Source of the DNA: Lachnospiraceae bacterium
GTDB lineage: Bacteria > Bacillota > Clostridia > Lachnospirales > Lachnospiraceae
NCBI GenBank assembly: GCA_029012365.1
Contig: JAQXLY010000038.1
Coordinates: forward strand, 1-64,000
Length of the DNA: 64,000 bases
Reading direction: 5' to 3'
Under the pieces are notes generated by a model. It saw only the letters and a program-made list of their open reading frames with translations. It did not search any database and was not told the origin of the DNA. Of the stretch, positions 8,076-16,800 are shown piece by piece. The translations under genes and the position numbers were made by a program. The stretch's first letter is position 1. Each line of letters starts with the position of its first letter.

Positions 8076-9026
8076 TTATAATCCAAGTTCTTCTAATGAA
8101 ATCCCTTGCATTTCCAAATAATACGGCATATTTACCGCAAGGATGACAAAACCGGCAAGGAAGAGAATACCCGCAATTATGCATACCGCTAAAACGTGTT
8201 TTCCCTTTATCTTCTCCCCCTTTGGCTTAAGCAGTGCTGTTCCCGCAAGCATCAGCGGCGGTGCCACCACTCCTATCATCAGATATGACGCGAGACTGAT
8301 CAGCCCGAATCTCCAGTCGTTCGCAAGCATCGCGGATGCATCCGATGCCCCCTCCGAAGCAACAGCTGTACTTGTCGCAGACATGGTAGCAAAGCTGATT
8401 AATACCGGAAACAGATTGTTCACCGCATGAAATATTGCCGGAATAACAATATTCTTTGTCTTTAGCATAACCCATGTAAGAGCCGCTCCGAGCACTGCTG
8501 TTGTAAGGAATCTGAACGGATCCATATGGAACACTCCGAAAATAATACCCATGCACAATACGGTAATCCATTCTCTCTTTACTCCGCGAAAGGTATGTAA
8601 AATAAATCCGCGGTGTACGGCTTCTTCGCAAATTGCAGGCATAACGGAAACAATAATAATACTGAGCCACACTTCTCCGTCTGTCATTACATCACTCAGT
8701 CCGCTCGAAACAGCCTGCACCTCCTCCGGGAAAACCACCATCATAAGGAGCGTGGCAATCATTGTACATAGAAAGCTACCCATCCAGAACAGCAATACAC
8801 CGAAGATTTCACGAAGCTTAGGTACCTTTATCGGAAATACCTCTTTTAAGTTCTGCTTAAAAATAAGTGCCGCGGCAATCGCCATTACAAGCAGAAGAAG
8901 CTCTGTAATCCCAACTCCGATTAACCCCAGATACATCTGAACCGGAATACCGACAATCAGAAAAATTACCATCATCACTACAAATGTAACAACTCCGTGC
9001 CACGGCTTCAACTTTTTTTGTTCCAT
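8076..9026 (-). CDS. CPBP-family intramembrane metalloprotease
   Basis: This is a polytopic membrane protein of the CAAX protease/bacteriocin-processing (Abi) family, with about eight hydrophobic segments in 316 residues. The active-site motifs are complete: EEAVHRG (motif 1, EExxxR-like but with His-Arg), FGVFHMDP (motif 2) and HAVNN (motif 3). The start at MEQKKLKPWHG is preceded by AAGGAGGAAGGT. It is the first gene of the operon with natA and natB. Such proteases occur with ABC-2 exporters and may process or regulate the exported peptide or the transporter; this is inference. There is no small peptide ORF next to it that would be an obvious substrate. Confidence 0.85.
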   Translation of the reverse strand: MEQKKLKPWHGVVTFVVMMVIFLIVGIPVQMYLGLIGVGITELLLLVMAIAAALIFKQNLKEVFPIKVPKLREIFGVLLFWMGSFLCTMIATLLMMVVFPEEVQAVSSGLSDVMTDGEVWLSIIIVSVMPAICEEAVHRGFILHTFRGVKREWITVLCMGIIFGVFHMDPFRFLTTAVLGAALTWVMLKTKNIVIPAIFHAVNNLFPVLISFATMSATSTAVASEGASDASAMLANDWRFGLISLASYLMIGVVAPPLMLAGTALLKPKGEKIKGKHVLAVCIIAGILFLAGFVILAVNMPYYLEMQGISLEELGL

Positions 9027-9076
9027 ACCTTCCTCCTTTTCTTTCAAAACCGATTTACTCTCCTTCTCCCTCCGTA

Positions 9077-9131
9077 CATATACTGTATATGTCTATATAC
9101 ACAGTATATGCACACTCCTGTCTTTTGTCAA
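9077..9131 (-). promoter_or_regulatory. Consensus promoter with long palindromic operator, CPBP-natAB operon
   Basis: Minus strand: TTGACA (9126-9131), exact 17-bp spacer, TATACT (9103-9108). The -10 lies inside a 34-bp palindromic element with exact 10-bp arms CATATACTGT (9077-9086) and ACAGTATATG (9101-9110). A second inner pair, GTATAT and ATATAC, lies between. A repressor dimer bound here would block the promoter. The pattern recalls GntR/YtrA-type sites that control ABC exporters, but no regulator gene is nearby. Confidence 0.8.
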
Positions 9132-9170
9132 GTACTTTTTTCATATTCTTTTAAGCAAGCAGATATATAG

Positions 9171-9230
9171 ATTTACAAAAGGACCGGTATCGAATCACAA
9201 ACGTTGATTCAATCCGGTCCTTTTGTAAAT
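9171..9230. terminator. Long bidirectional hairpin terminator
   Basis: ATTTACAAAAGGACCGG and CCGGTCCTTTTGTAAAT form exact 17-bp arms. The hairpin extends inward with imperfect pairing to GAATC/GATTC around a nine-base loop. The T-rich outer flank works in both directions. It lies 36 bp behind the small lipoprotein gene and ahead of the natAB-operon promoter. Confidence 0.8.
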
Positions 9231-9266
9231 TATGATAATTCCTCACAGTCACTGCATTCTATAAAA

Positions 9267-9485
9267 CTATTCCAGATACTCTCTCAGATTTTTCGACAAA
9301 GGTTCGATTGCCTCTCTGCAATCCTTGCAAAGATTCAGCTCGCCCAGTACATAATCATCAAACGGCTTGCAGCGCTTCATTTCTCCGCACAAATAGCACT
9401 CCGTCTTTTTACAGCCTGCAAAACCGACCGCCGTAACAGCCATAATACCTGCAAGCGCAACGATTCTAAATACTTTCTTTCTCAT
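9267..9485 (-). CDS. Small cysteine-rich lipoprotein (possible zinc ribbon)
   Basis: I do not recognise the family. The 72-residue product starts MRKKVFR, followed by a hydrophobic signal segment and the lipobox FAGC near residue 24. It should be a membrane-anchored lipoprotein whose mature part is only about 48 residues. That mature part has CYLC and CKDC pairs about 22 residues apart plus one further Cys, a spacing that could bind one zinc ion or form disulfides. GAGGAG lies eight bases before the ATG. It is a single gene between the ClpB gene and a strong hairpin. Confidence 0.7.
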   Translation of the reverse strand: MRKKVFRIVALAGIMAVTAVGFAGCKKTECYLCGEMKRCKPFDDYVLGELNLCKDCREAIEPLSKNLREYLE

Positions 9486-9557
9486 TGGCAACTCCTCTTT
9501 TTCTTTTCGACCGGGTTACGGTTTATATCCTCATTATAAAATGCAGGCTTTAAATTG

Positions 9558-12143
9558 TCAAGATGCTTTGGCGTACAAACCGTCTGCGCCCTTATCGATT
9601 ATTATCGTACTTCCCGGTGCCGCTTCATCACTGAGAATCAGTCTTGCGCTCAAGGTTTCCACATACTTTTGAAGATACCGCTTTAACGGTCGTGCACCGT
9701 AAACCGGGTCATATGCCTCTTCAATAATATATTCCCTTGCCTCCGGCGTCAGTGCTATGGAGAGCTCCTTATCCGCCAGACGCTTGTTTAAATCCGCAAT
9801 CAGAAGCTCAATAATACCTCCGATGTTGTCCTTTGTAAGCGGCTTAAAGAAAATTGTTTCATCCAGACGATTCAAAAATTCCGGACGGAAATGGGCACGC
9901 AGCTCCGTGTTCACTGCCGCTCTCGCCGATTCGCTGATTTCTCCGTCGGCATCAATACCGTCTAAAAGATATTGGGAACCGATATTGGAGGTCATAATCA
10001 GAATCGTATTCTTAAAATCGACGGTTCTGCCCTGTGAGTCCGTGATACGTCCGTCATCAAGCACCTGAAGCAGCACATTGAACACATCCGGATGTGCCTT
10101 TTCGATTTCATCAAACAGCACCACGGAATACGGCTTTCTGCGTACTGCCTCCGTAAGCTGTCCGCCCTCCTCATAGCCTACATATCCCGGAGGCGCTCCT
10201 ATCAGACGGGATACCGAATATTTCTCCATATATTCGCTCATATCAATACGAACCATGTTTGCTTCATTATCAAACAAAGAGGCTGCCAGTGCCTTTGCAA
10301 GCTCTGTCTTGCCTACACCCGTCGGTCCGAGGAACAAGAAAGAGCCAATCGGCTTCGTCGGGTCCTTGATACCTGCCTTTGCCCGGAGAATCGCATCCGC
10401 CACCTTTCTCACACCCTCATCCTGTCCGATGACTCTGCGGTGCAGCTCCTCATCCAGATGAAGCGTCTTATTCCTTTCGCTCTCCGTCAGCTTTGCGACC
10501 GGAATACCCGTCCAGCGCGATACAATTTTGGCAATCTCCTCATCACTGACATTTTCATGCACAAGAGTATGACCCTCCTTTGCAACCGCTTCCTCCTCGG
10601 CCGCAAGCATTTTCTGAAGCTCCGGCAGCCTTCCGTATTTCAGCTCCGCTGCCTTGTTCAAATCATATTCTCTCTCCGCTTTTTGTATTTCGCCGTTCAG
10701 AGCTTCCAACTGCTCTCTCAGCTTTTGAACTCTCTCTACCGACGCTTTCTCATTGTCCCATTTTGCCTTCGACTGTGCAAAGCTCTCCCTCTCCTCGGCA
10801 AGCTCCTTCTGCAATACCTCCAGCCGTTCTCTGCTGATACGGTCATCCTCTTTCTTTAAGGCAGCCTCCTCAATCTCCAGCTGCATAATATGCCGCTTCA
10901 CATCATCAAGCTCCATAGGCAGGGAATTCAGCTCTGTTTTAATCAGTGCACATGCCTCATCGACCAGGTCGATTGCCTTATCCGGCAAAAAGCGGTCCGA
11001 AATATAACGGTTCGAGAGGGTTGCCGCAGAAACCAGTGCTCCATCGGTAATCCGCACTCCGTGGAATACCTCGTAGCGCTCCTTCAAGCCACGAAGAATC
11101 GAAATGGTATCCTCCACTGTCGGTTCATCCACAGATACCGGCTGGAATCTACGTTCCAATGCCGCATCCTTTTCAATATACATACGATATTCGTTTAATG
11201 TAGTTGCTCCGATACAATGAAGCTCTCCTCTTGCCAGCATAGGCTTTAGCATATTTCCCGCATCCATTGCTCCGTCCGTCTTTCCGGCACCTACAATGGT
11301 ATGCAGCTCATCGATAAAGAGGATAATCTTTCCGTCACTCTTTTTCACTTCCTCCAGCACAGCCTTTAAACGTTCCTCAAACTCACCCCGATACTTCGCA
11401 CCTGCTACGAGTGCCCCCATATCCAGTGCAAACAAAATTTTATCCTTTAGGCTTTCCGGTACATCTCCCCGCACAATACGCTGTGCAAGTCCCTCTACTA
11501 CCGCTGTTTTACCGACACCCGGCTCACCGATTAATACCGGATTATTTTTCGTCTTTCTGGAAAGTATGCGGATAACATTTCGTATCTCCGTATCTCTGCC
11601 GATTACCGGATCAAGCTTCTGGTTTCTGGCACGCTCCACTAAGTCGTAGCCGTACTTTTCCAGAGTATCATAGGTTGCCTCCGGATTATCCGTCATCACC
11701 TGCTGATTGCCACGCACTGTAGCAAGTGCCTGTAAGAAGCGTTCTCTTGTAATTCCGAAGGTATGGAACAGCTCTTTAACCTCCCTTGACGGATACTTTA
11801 ACAGAGACAGGAATAAATGCTCTACCGAAACGTAAGCATCTCCCATAGCCTTTGCTTCATCCTCCGCGTAAATGAGTACCTTATTCAGCTCATTTCCTAC
11901 ATATATCTGAGCTGCACCGCTCACCTTTGTCCGCTTATTTAATAATCCCTCAACCTGTGCCGTAAATACCTCCGGCACCATCTCCATTTTCGTAAGAAGC
12001 TTCGGAATCAATCCCTCGTCATCCTTCATTAATGCATACAAAAGATGCTCCTCGGCAAGTTCCTGATGCCCGTAATCATAAGCAATCTTCTCACAATCCT
12101 GTACCGCCTGCATTGACTTTTGTGTAAACTTATTAATATTCAT
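9558..12143 (-). CDS. clpB: ATP-dependent disaggregase ClpB
   Basis: A hexameric AAA+ chaperone that, with DnaK, pulls polypeptides out of aggregates in the cytoplasm. The 861-residue protein has the full order: N-domain repeats, first AAA+ module with Walker A GEPGVGKT, and Walker [12 protein letters not shown] long middle coiled coil (about residues 410-520, rich in Glu/Lys/Leu) distinguishes ClpB from ClpC/ClpA. The second AAA+ module carries GPTGVGKT and a C-terminal D2-small domain. No IGF-type ClpP-binding loop was noticed. AGGGAGAG precedes the ATG. A sigma-A promoter lies about 60 bp upstream. I found no CIRCE (TTAGCACTC) or clear CtsR heptamer repeat in it, so heat-shock control is not visible. 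Confidence 0.96.
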   Translation of the reverse strand: MNINKFTQKSMQAVQDCEKIAYDYGHQELAEEHLLYALMKDDEGLIPKLLTKMEMVPEVFTAQVEGLLNKRTKVSGAAQIYVGNELNKVLIYAEDEAKAMGDAYVSVEHLFLSLLKYPSREVKELFHTFGITRERFLQALATVRGNQQVMTDNPEATYDTLEKYGYDLVERARNQKLDPVIGRDTEIRNVIRILSRKTKNNPVLIGEPGVGKTAVVEGLAQRIVRGDVPESLKDKILFALDMGALVAGAKYRGEFEERLKAVLEEVKKSDGKIILFIDELHTIVGAGKTDGAMDAGNMLKPMLARGELHCIGATTLNEYRMYIEKDAALERRFQPVSVDEPTVEDTISILRGLKERYEVFHGVRITDGALVSAATLSNRYISDRFLPDKAIDLVDEACALIKTELNSLPMELDDVKRHIMQLEIEEAALKKEDDRISRERLEVLQKELAEERESFAQSKAKWDNEKASVERVQKLREQLEALNGEIQKAEREYDLNKAAELKYGRLPELQKMLAAEEEAVAKEGHTLVHENVSDEEIAKIVSRWTGIPVAKLTESERNKTLHLDEELHRRVIGQDEGVRKVADAILRAKAGIKDPTKPIGSFLFLGPTGVGKTELAKALAASLFDNEANMVRIDMSEYMEKYSVSRLIGAPPGYVGYEEGGQLTEAVRRKPYSVVLFDEIEKAHPDVFNVLLQVLDDGRITDSQGRTVDFKNTILIMTSNIGSQYLLDGIDADGEISESARAAVNTELRAHFRPEFLNRLDETIFFKPLTKDNIGGIIELLIADLNKRLADKELSIALTPEAREYIIEEAYDPVYGARPLKRYLQKYVETLSARLILSDEAAPGSTIIIDKGADGLYAKAS

Positions 12144-12203
12144 AGTGCATCTCTCCCTTCCGTTACCTATGAACTCACAACTTTTTCTATTTGTTCTATA
12201 TAG

Positions 12204-12232
12204 ACTATAACACTGTTCTTCTTAAAATGCAA
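12204..12232 (-). promoter_or_regulatory. clpB promoter
   Basis: Minus strand: TTGCAT (12227-12232), 17-bp spacer, TATAGT (12204-12209). No CIRCE or CtsR tandem site is visible within about 120 bp. Confidence 0.65.
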
Positions 12233-12311
12233 GTACTTTTTGATTATTATATTATTAGCTAATGTATCCCGCGAAATTCTTCATGTTCCTGTTTGTTTTC
12301 AAAAACTTGCA

Positions 12312-12353
12312 TTCAATAGGGGCTGACGTCAACAAACGTCAGCCCCTATTGAA
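12312..12353 (-). terminator. Strong hairpin downstream of the YesN-type regulator gene
   Basis: TTCAATAGGGGCTGACGT and its exact complement form an 18-bp stem around CAACAA. It lies 50 bp behind the response regulator stop. The T-run on the minus strand is not adjacent (GCAAGTTTTTG follows), so it may terminate inefficiently or protect the 3' end. It marks the end of the fucose block. Confidence 0.7.
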
Positions 12354-12402
12354 AGACCCTCACAAAGTTTAACAACCCCTCAAAAACTTTGCTTATCTAA
12401 TT

Positions 12403-13131
12403 TTACACATACTCGGAATAGCTTATTCCTGTGTATTTTTTAAAGCATCTTCCGAAATAGTTCGGATCCGGAATCCCCACTTCATTCGCCGTTTCAAACA
12501 TTTTGTAGCTGCTTTTTTTAAGCTCAATCGCACGTTCCATCCGGCATTTCATTAAATACTCCAAAAAGCTCATGCCCATCTCACGTTTGAATTTGCGGCT
12601 CAAATAACATGCATTAAATCCGAATTGTTGTGCAACGGATGTTAAATTAATCGTTGAATCCTTATAATTTTCTCTCAGATATATTGCAATTTGCTGTACC
12701 TCATAAGAGTTAATGCCTTCCTCTTCCGCTTCGACAATTTCAGACTCCGTCTTCCTCTTATCAATTTTCTCAACAACCTTTTTGAGAATTTTTTCGACAT
12801 CCTTTCTCACAATAGGCTTCAGCATATATTCCACCACAGGAAGACTTACACACTGTCTGGCATACTCAAAATCATCAAATCCGGTAAGAACTATAACCAT
12901 CAAATCAGGATATCTGGTTGTTGCTACTCTTGTGAATTCTATCCCGTTCATAAACGGCATACAAATATCCACAAAGACTATGTCAGGATTGACATCATCA
13001 ATAACGTTAATCGCTTCAATACCACTCGCAGCCACACCTACAACCTCAAGTCCCAAAGCTTCCCAGGCAATGGTTTCCTGCAAACGCTTTCGTACTGCTA
13101 TTTCATCGTCAATGATCATTACTCTGTACAT
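12403..13131 (-). CDS. Response regulator with AraC-type DNA-binding domain (YesN family)
   Basis: This transcriptional regulator is partnered with the YesM-type kinase encoded just upstream. The 242 residues hold a receiver domain (IIDDE acidic pocket, phospho-acceptor Asp in VFVDICMPFMNG near residue 54, Lys in MLKPI) and a C-terminal AraC/XylS double helix-turn-helix (FNACYLSRKFKREMG, PNYFGRCFKKYTG). The length matches the short YesN class. Its start overlaps the kinase stop by 23 bp, giving tight translational coupling. Placed last in the fucose block, it most likely activates that block in response to the sugar sensed by the kinase. The target site was not identified. Confidence 0.93.
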   Translation of the reverse strand: MYRVMIIDDEIAVRKRLQETIAWEALGLEVVGVAASGIEAINVIDDVNPDIVFVDICMPFMNGIEFTRVATTRYPDLMVIVLTGFDDFEYARQCVSLPVVEYMLKPIVRKDVEKILKKVVEKIDKRKTESEIVEAEEEGINSYEVQQIAIYLRENYKDSTINLTSVAQQFGFNACYLSRKFKREMGMSFLEYLMKCRMERAIELKKSSYKMFETANEVGIPDPNYFGRCFKKYTGISYSEYV

Positions 13132-14899
13132 TCTTTATCTCACCCTCGTATCTTGTTTTCCAAATTTCCATCGGGAAAATCAGCTCAATCTCTGTGTACT
13201 CACCTTTTTCACTACGTATATTAACCACATCGTCGCGTTTACAATAATATCTCATCCGATTTATTGTTCCTGCAAGACCAAATCCGTCAGTGTCATGGTT
13301 TCTGTTCGTTCTCTCGATTGCCTGAAACCTTTCTATTTGCGCACTATCCATTCCGATACCTGCATCATATACCAATATATGTAATCCATCTTCCTGCATT
13401 TTTGCAGTTATTCTAATAATACATTTTTCACCCTTTGGTTTTATTCCGTGATAAATGCAATTCTCCACCAAAGGCTGTAAAATCAGCTTAGGTACCATAA
13501 AATTCTGCGCTTCCTCATCAATATTGTATTCATCCGTAAACATATCCTCATATCTTGCTTTTTGCAGAAAAAGATAGTCCTGAGTAATTCTTATTTCATT
13601 CTCAAGCGGAATCTCTTTATTCCCTTTGCTCAAAAAGATACGATAAAAGCTTCCAAGCGTTTCCAGCGCTTCCTGTGTTCTTTCTGCCTGCTCCTGCATC
13701 GCAAGATAGCTGATTGTCTCTAATGTATTATACAAAAAATGTGGCTTAATCTGTTCATACAGTACCTTCATTTCCGATGCACGAATGTTCTCTTCCTCCT
13801 GAAGAAGACGGGAAAACAGTTCGTTCATATAATCAATCATACTGTTATAGCTTGCAGCCAGTCGCCCGATTTCATCATCAGGCATTTCTTCCTCTATTCG
13901 CCGTAGCCAGCCTTCCGACTTTGTTCTCTCAATTGCATCATTCAAAGTCAAAATAGGCATGGTAATATTCTTTCTTACAAAAAGATTATAAATAATTATA
14001 GTAAAATACAACGCGCAAAAGGTCAAAAGCATCGCAAACACTATTTCAATCGGCATAGGTTTTGCATGAGTACGTGCATAACACATAACCACCAGAGAAT
14101 CTGTCGATTGCTTCGCAGTAAACACGCCCATCTTCCCGTTTACGAATTTGTTTTTGGAAATCATTTCTTTACTTACACAGCTTTCATTAAAAAAGTCTGC
14201 TACAGCTTCATCGCCGCACAAAAATGTGCCGGTATCGTCAGTGATACACATCCCGCTTACTTCCTGGAGTGAAAGCACCTCATCAAAACAACTGTTGGAA
14301 ATATTCATAAATAACACTCCCAACAGTTTCTGCGTATAGATATCGTAGATTGCACGGGCAAATGTAAGGGACGGTACTCCATCCGTTTTCATAATAATGC
14401 CGTTCCCGTCAATGGAAAGCACCCTTGCACCCCTTGCATCCATAATACGTTCCCATTCATCTGCTTCCGTATTAATGAAATATGCGCTCTTGCCCGTATT
14501 TGCATATGCTCCGTCCAGTCTGAATACATAGACCGAATCAATATAGTTTACTTTTCCGTGTAAATTCAAAGTTTCATACATTCCCATACGGGCATCATAA
14601 GAATTATTCGGATTAGCCGCTTCGCTGCTAAGAAAGCTGACAACCTTTTCATTTACCATAATCAGCCTGGAAATGTAGTTATAATGTTGAATCGTAGCAT
14701 TAATATTGGAAACCACATTATTCACGGCAGTTTCCGAAGCTCTGGCTCTGTAATCCGTATTAATTCTATGCAAAATGACAGCAAATGCCACTATAAAAAC
14801 AATACTAAAAGAACCAAGCAGAAAGACAAAGAACTTCACCGTCTTCTGCTTGAGTGATTTCGATTGATTCATGCTACTTAATTGCTTCCACAGACCCAT
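13109..14899 (-). CDS. Sensor histidine kinase (YesM/LytS-like, HAMP)
   Basis: A membrane-bound kinase of the sugar-sensing YesM family. The 596 residues show a transmembrane helix near 24-46, an extracytoplasmic sensor of about 240 residues, a second helix near 285-305 and a HAMP segment. The His_kinase domain has the phospho-acceptor His in QIKPHFLYNTLETI (about 390). The HATPase region carries ENCIYHGI, DAGIGMD and GFGLAGTINR. It pairs with the overlapping response regulator. It lies 49 bp downstream of the two sugar permeases, which suggests that it senses the transported glycan outside the cell or through the binding protein. Confidence 0.93.
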   Translation of the reverse strand: MGLWKQLSSMNQSKSLKQKTVKFFVFLLGSFSIVFIVAFAVILHRINTDYRARASETAVNNVVSNINATIQHYNYISRLIMVNEKVVSFLSSEAANPNNSYDARMGMYETLNLHGKVNYIDSVYVFRLDGAYANTGKSAYFINTEADEWERIMDARGARVLSIDGNGIIMKTDGVPSLTFARAIYDIYTQKLLGVLFMNISNSCFDEVLSLQEVSGMCITDDTGTFLCGDEAVADFFNESCVSKEMISKNKFVNGKMGVFTAKQSTDSLVVMCYARTHAKPMPIEIVFAMLLTFCALYFTIIIYNLFVRKNITMPILTLNDAIERTKSEGWLRRIEEEMPDDEIGRLAASYNSMIDYMNELFSRLLQEEENIRASEMKVLYEQIKPHFLYNTLETISYLAMQEQAERTQEALETLGSFYRIFLSKGNKEIPLENEIRITQDYLFLQKARYEDMFTDEYNIDEEAQNFMVPKLILQPLVENCIYHGIKPKGEKCIIRITAKMQEDGLHILVYDAGIGMDSAQIERFQAIERTNRNHDTDGFGLAGTINRMRYYCKRDDVVNIRSEKGEYTEIELIFPMEIWKTRYEGEIKNVQSNDH

Positions 14900-14948
14900 A
14901 CTCTTTCCTCAGCCAACCGGTATAATGCAGACATATTTTAAATACAAG

Positions 14949-15812
14949 TTAACCCTTAATAGCTCCTGCAATAAAGCTGTCCTGAATTTTCTTACTGAAG
15001 AATATATAGAAAATCAGTAACGGGAACGTAGCCATAACCAATGCTGCACCTACCGGTCCCCAGTTTGTTAAGTGTTGACCTGTAAGATCCTTAATACCTA
15101 CCGGTAGTGTTTTATGTGAACCACCATTCACAAAAATAGTTGCAAACATTAACTCATTCCAGCACTGCAGCAGAGTATATATTGATACCGTAGCAACTGC
15201 CGGCTTCATCAGCGGTACAATAATCTGGAAGAAAATCCGGAAGGTACCACAGCCGTCAATACATGCTGCTTCATCCAGCTCAATCGGAATTCCTTCCATA
15301 AAGCCGGTACAAATCAACACTGCCATTGCAAGCGAGAAAGCCGCATAAGGAACAATTAAGGCTATATACGTATCAACCAAATGAAGCTTCGAAATAATGA
15401 TAAATACCGGTACAATGGATGCATGAATCGGAATTGTAAGTCCAAGCATCAGGAAGCTGTTCATTGTCTTTCTGCCCTTCCAGATAAATCTCGTAAGAGC
15501 AAACGTAGCCATAAGAGCAGCGAGCATAACAATTACAATCGTTGCAACCGCAACTAATGTACTGTTAAAATAATAAAGGAAAACATTTCCTGTTTTCAAG
15601 GCCTTCGCATAGTTTGACCACAACCATTCATTTGGAAGTCCTGCTACATTTCCGCCATATATTTCTGCATTGCTCTTTAATGAAAAAGTAAACATCCAAT
15701 ATATAGGAAACAAATTAACAAGTGCCCAAATACCCAATATCACATACAAAATTGTCTCTTTTACGGTTTTCCTTGCCTTGAGTGAGGATATTGATACTTC
15801 TTTCTTTGCCAT
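14949..15812 (-). CDS. Carbohydrate ABC transporter permease (MalG type)
   Basis: This is the second inner-membrane subunit of a CUT1 sugar importer. The 287 residues have six hydrophobic segments and the EAA loop ELDEAACIDGCGTFRIFFQIIVP, which contacts the ATPase. The start at MAKKEV is preferred because GAGGGG lies six bases upstream; the ORF-track ATG two codons earlier would abut the ribosome site. The start follows the MalF-type permease stop by two bases. No MsmK-type ATPase gene is in the block, as is usual for CUT1 systems in this lineage that share a multitask ATPase. Confidence 0.93.
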   Translation of the reverse strand: MAKKEVSISSLKARKTVKETILYVILGIWALVNLFPIYWMFTFSLKSNAEIYGGNVAGLPNEWLWSNYAKALKTGNVFLYYFNSTLVAVATIVIVMLAALMATFALTRFIWKGRKTMNSFLMLGLTIPIHASIVPVFIIISKLHLVDTYIALIVPYAAFSLAMAVLICTGFMEGIPIELDEAACIDGCGTFRIFFQIIVPLMKPAVATVSIYTLLQCWNELMFATIFVNGGSHKTLPVGIKDLTGQHLTNWGPVGAALVMATFPLLIFYIFFSKKIQDSFIAGAIKG

Positions 15813-15814
15813 GT

Positions 15815-16723
15815 TCATCCCCTCTTTCTTTTCTTACTTACCGTCTCTCTGTCTCTAAATATTGCATTGATTAGTATTGCAGCTGCGAAACAAAGAATAA
15901 TTAACAGCAGAGCAATTGCACTACCCATACCATATCTGCCACCATCAAAGCCCTGATTAATCAAAAGAATCGTCGGTACTACGGCAGGATTATTACCCGG
16001 CTCTCCGCCCATCAATACATAAATAAGATCGAACGATTTAAAAGAACCCGTAACAGCAAAAATTGTACTGATTCTGAGAATCGGCTTTATATAAGGCAGA
16101 ACAATATATCTGTTTACCTTAGCTTCACTTGCACCGTCTATCATTGCAGCCTCGCGGTATTCTGTAGGAACACTTTTTACTCCGGCATACAGTAAAAGCA
16201 TGTGATATCCGACAAACTGCCATACGGTAGGTATAAATGCCGCAATTAATGCAGTTTTCGGATCACCGAGCCATATCCTTGTCCAGCTTTCTAATCCCAG
16301 AGCTCTTAAAGCTGTATTCAGAATACCATATTCAGGATTGTAAATCTTTAACCAAAGCTGACCGATTACTATGGTTGAAATCAATACCGGCATAAAGAAT
16401 ATCGATAAGAAGCCTCTTTCTCCCTTTCGGCCTTTTCCCAAAACCAATGCGAAGAACAACGAAATCGGAAGCTGAATAAATACAGATAATACCGCTAATA
16501 AACAGCAATTCCCCAAAGCCTTCCAAAAGCGAAGACGTTCACTTGTAAACAACTCTTTATAATTGTCTAAGCCAACAAAAGTCTTCGCTCCGAATCCTTT
16601 AAAGTTGAAAAAGCTGTAATAAGCAGACATAAAAATCGGTGCCACCAGAATTCCCACAAACAGTATTAATGCCGGTGCCATAAAAAGAGCAATTTTCCAT
16701 TTACTGCTATATATTTTCTTCAT
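15815..16723 (-). CDS. Carbohydrate ABC transporter permease (MalF type)
   Basis: The first permease subunit of the CUT1 importer: 302 residues, six hydrophobic segments, and the EAA loop YREAAMIDGASEAKVNRYIVLP. AAAAGGAAG precedes the ATG. It lies between the binding-protein gene, from which it is separated by a stem-loop, and the MalG-type permease. The substrate is inferred to be a fucosylated oligosaccharide or fucose from the neighbouring alpha-fucosidase and fucose isomerase. Confidence 0.93.
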   Translation of the reverse strand: MKKIYSSKWKIALFMAPALILFVGILVAPIFMSAYYSFFNFKGFGAKTFVGLDNYKELFTSERLRFWKALGNCCLLAVLSVFIQLPISLFFALVLGKGRKGERGFLSIFFMPVLISTIVIGQLWLKIYNPEYGILNTALRALGLESWTRIWLGDPKTALIAAFIPTVWQFVGYHMLLLYAGVKSVPTEYREAAMIDGASEAKVNRYIVLPYIKPILRISTIFAVTGSFKSFDLIYVLMGGEPGNNPAVVPTILLINQGFDGGRYGMGSAIALLLIILCFAAAILINAIFRDRETVSKKRKRG

Positions 16724-16738
16724 ACTTCACTTCCTTTT

Positions 16739-16779
16739 AAAAAGCGGTCCTCACAGGAAAATCCATATGAGAACCGCTT
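16739..16779 (-). terminator. Intercistronic stem-loop between binding-protein and permease genes
   Basis: Minus strand: AAGCGGTTCTCA pairs with TGAGGACCGCTT around a 17-base loop (one mismatch), followed by a short U-run. The permease ribosome site follows within 15 bases. Hairpins here usually cause partial termination or 3' protection, so more binding protein than permease is made. Confidence 0.7.
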
Positions 16780-16800
16780 ATAGTCATGTTATGGTTTGAA

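Noticed and set aside
9171-9230. Insertion-sequence end or attachment site from the long inverted repeat
   Set aside because: No direct repeat flanks or transposase; position and T-rich flanks fit a bidirectional terminator.
10092-10859. 255-codon plus-strand ORF opposite clpB
   Set aside because: Long open frame caused by codon bias of the conserved clpB gene; no start site or similarity.
12144-12260. CIRCE or CtsR operator before clpB
   Set aside because: Looked for TTAGCACTC inverted repeat and tandem GGTCAAA; neither is present in a convincing form.
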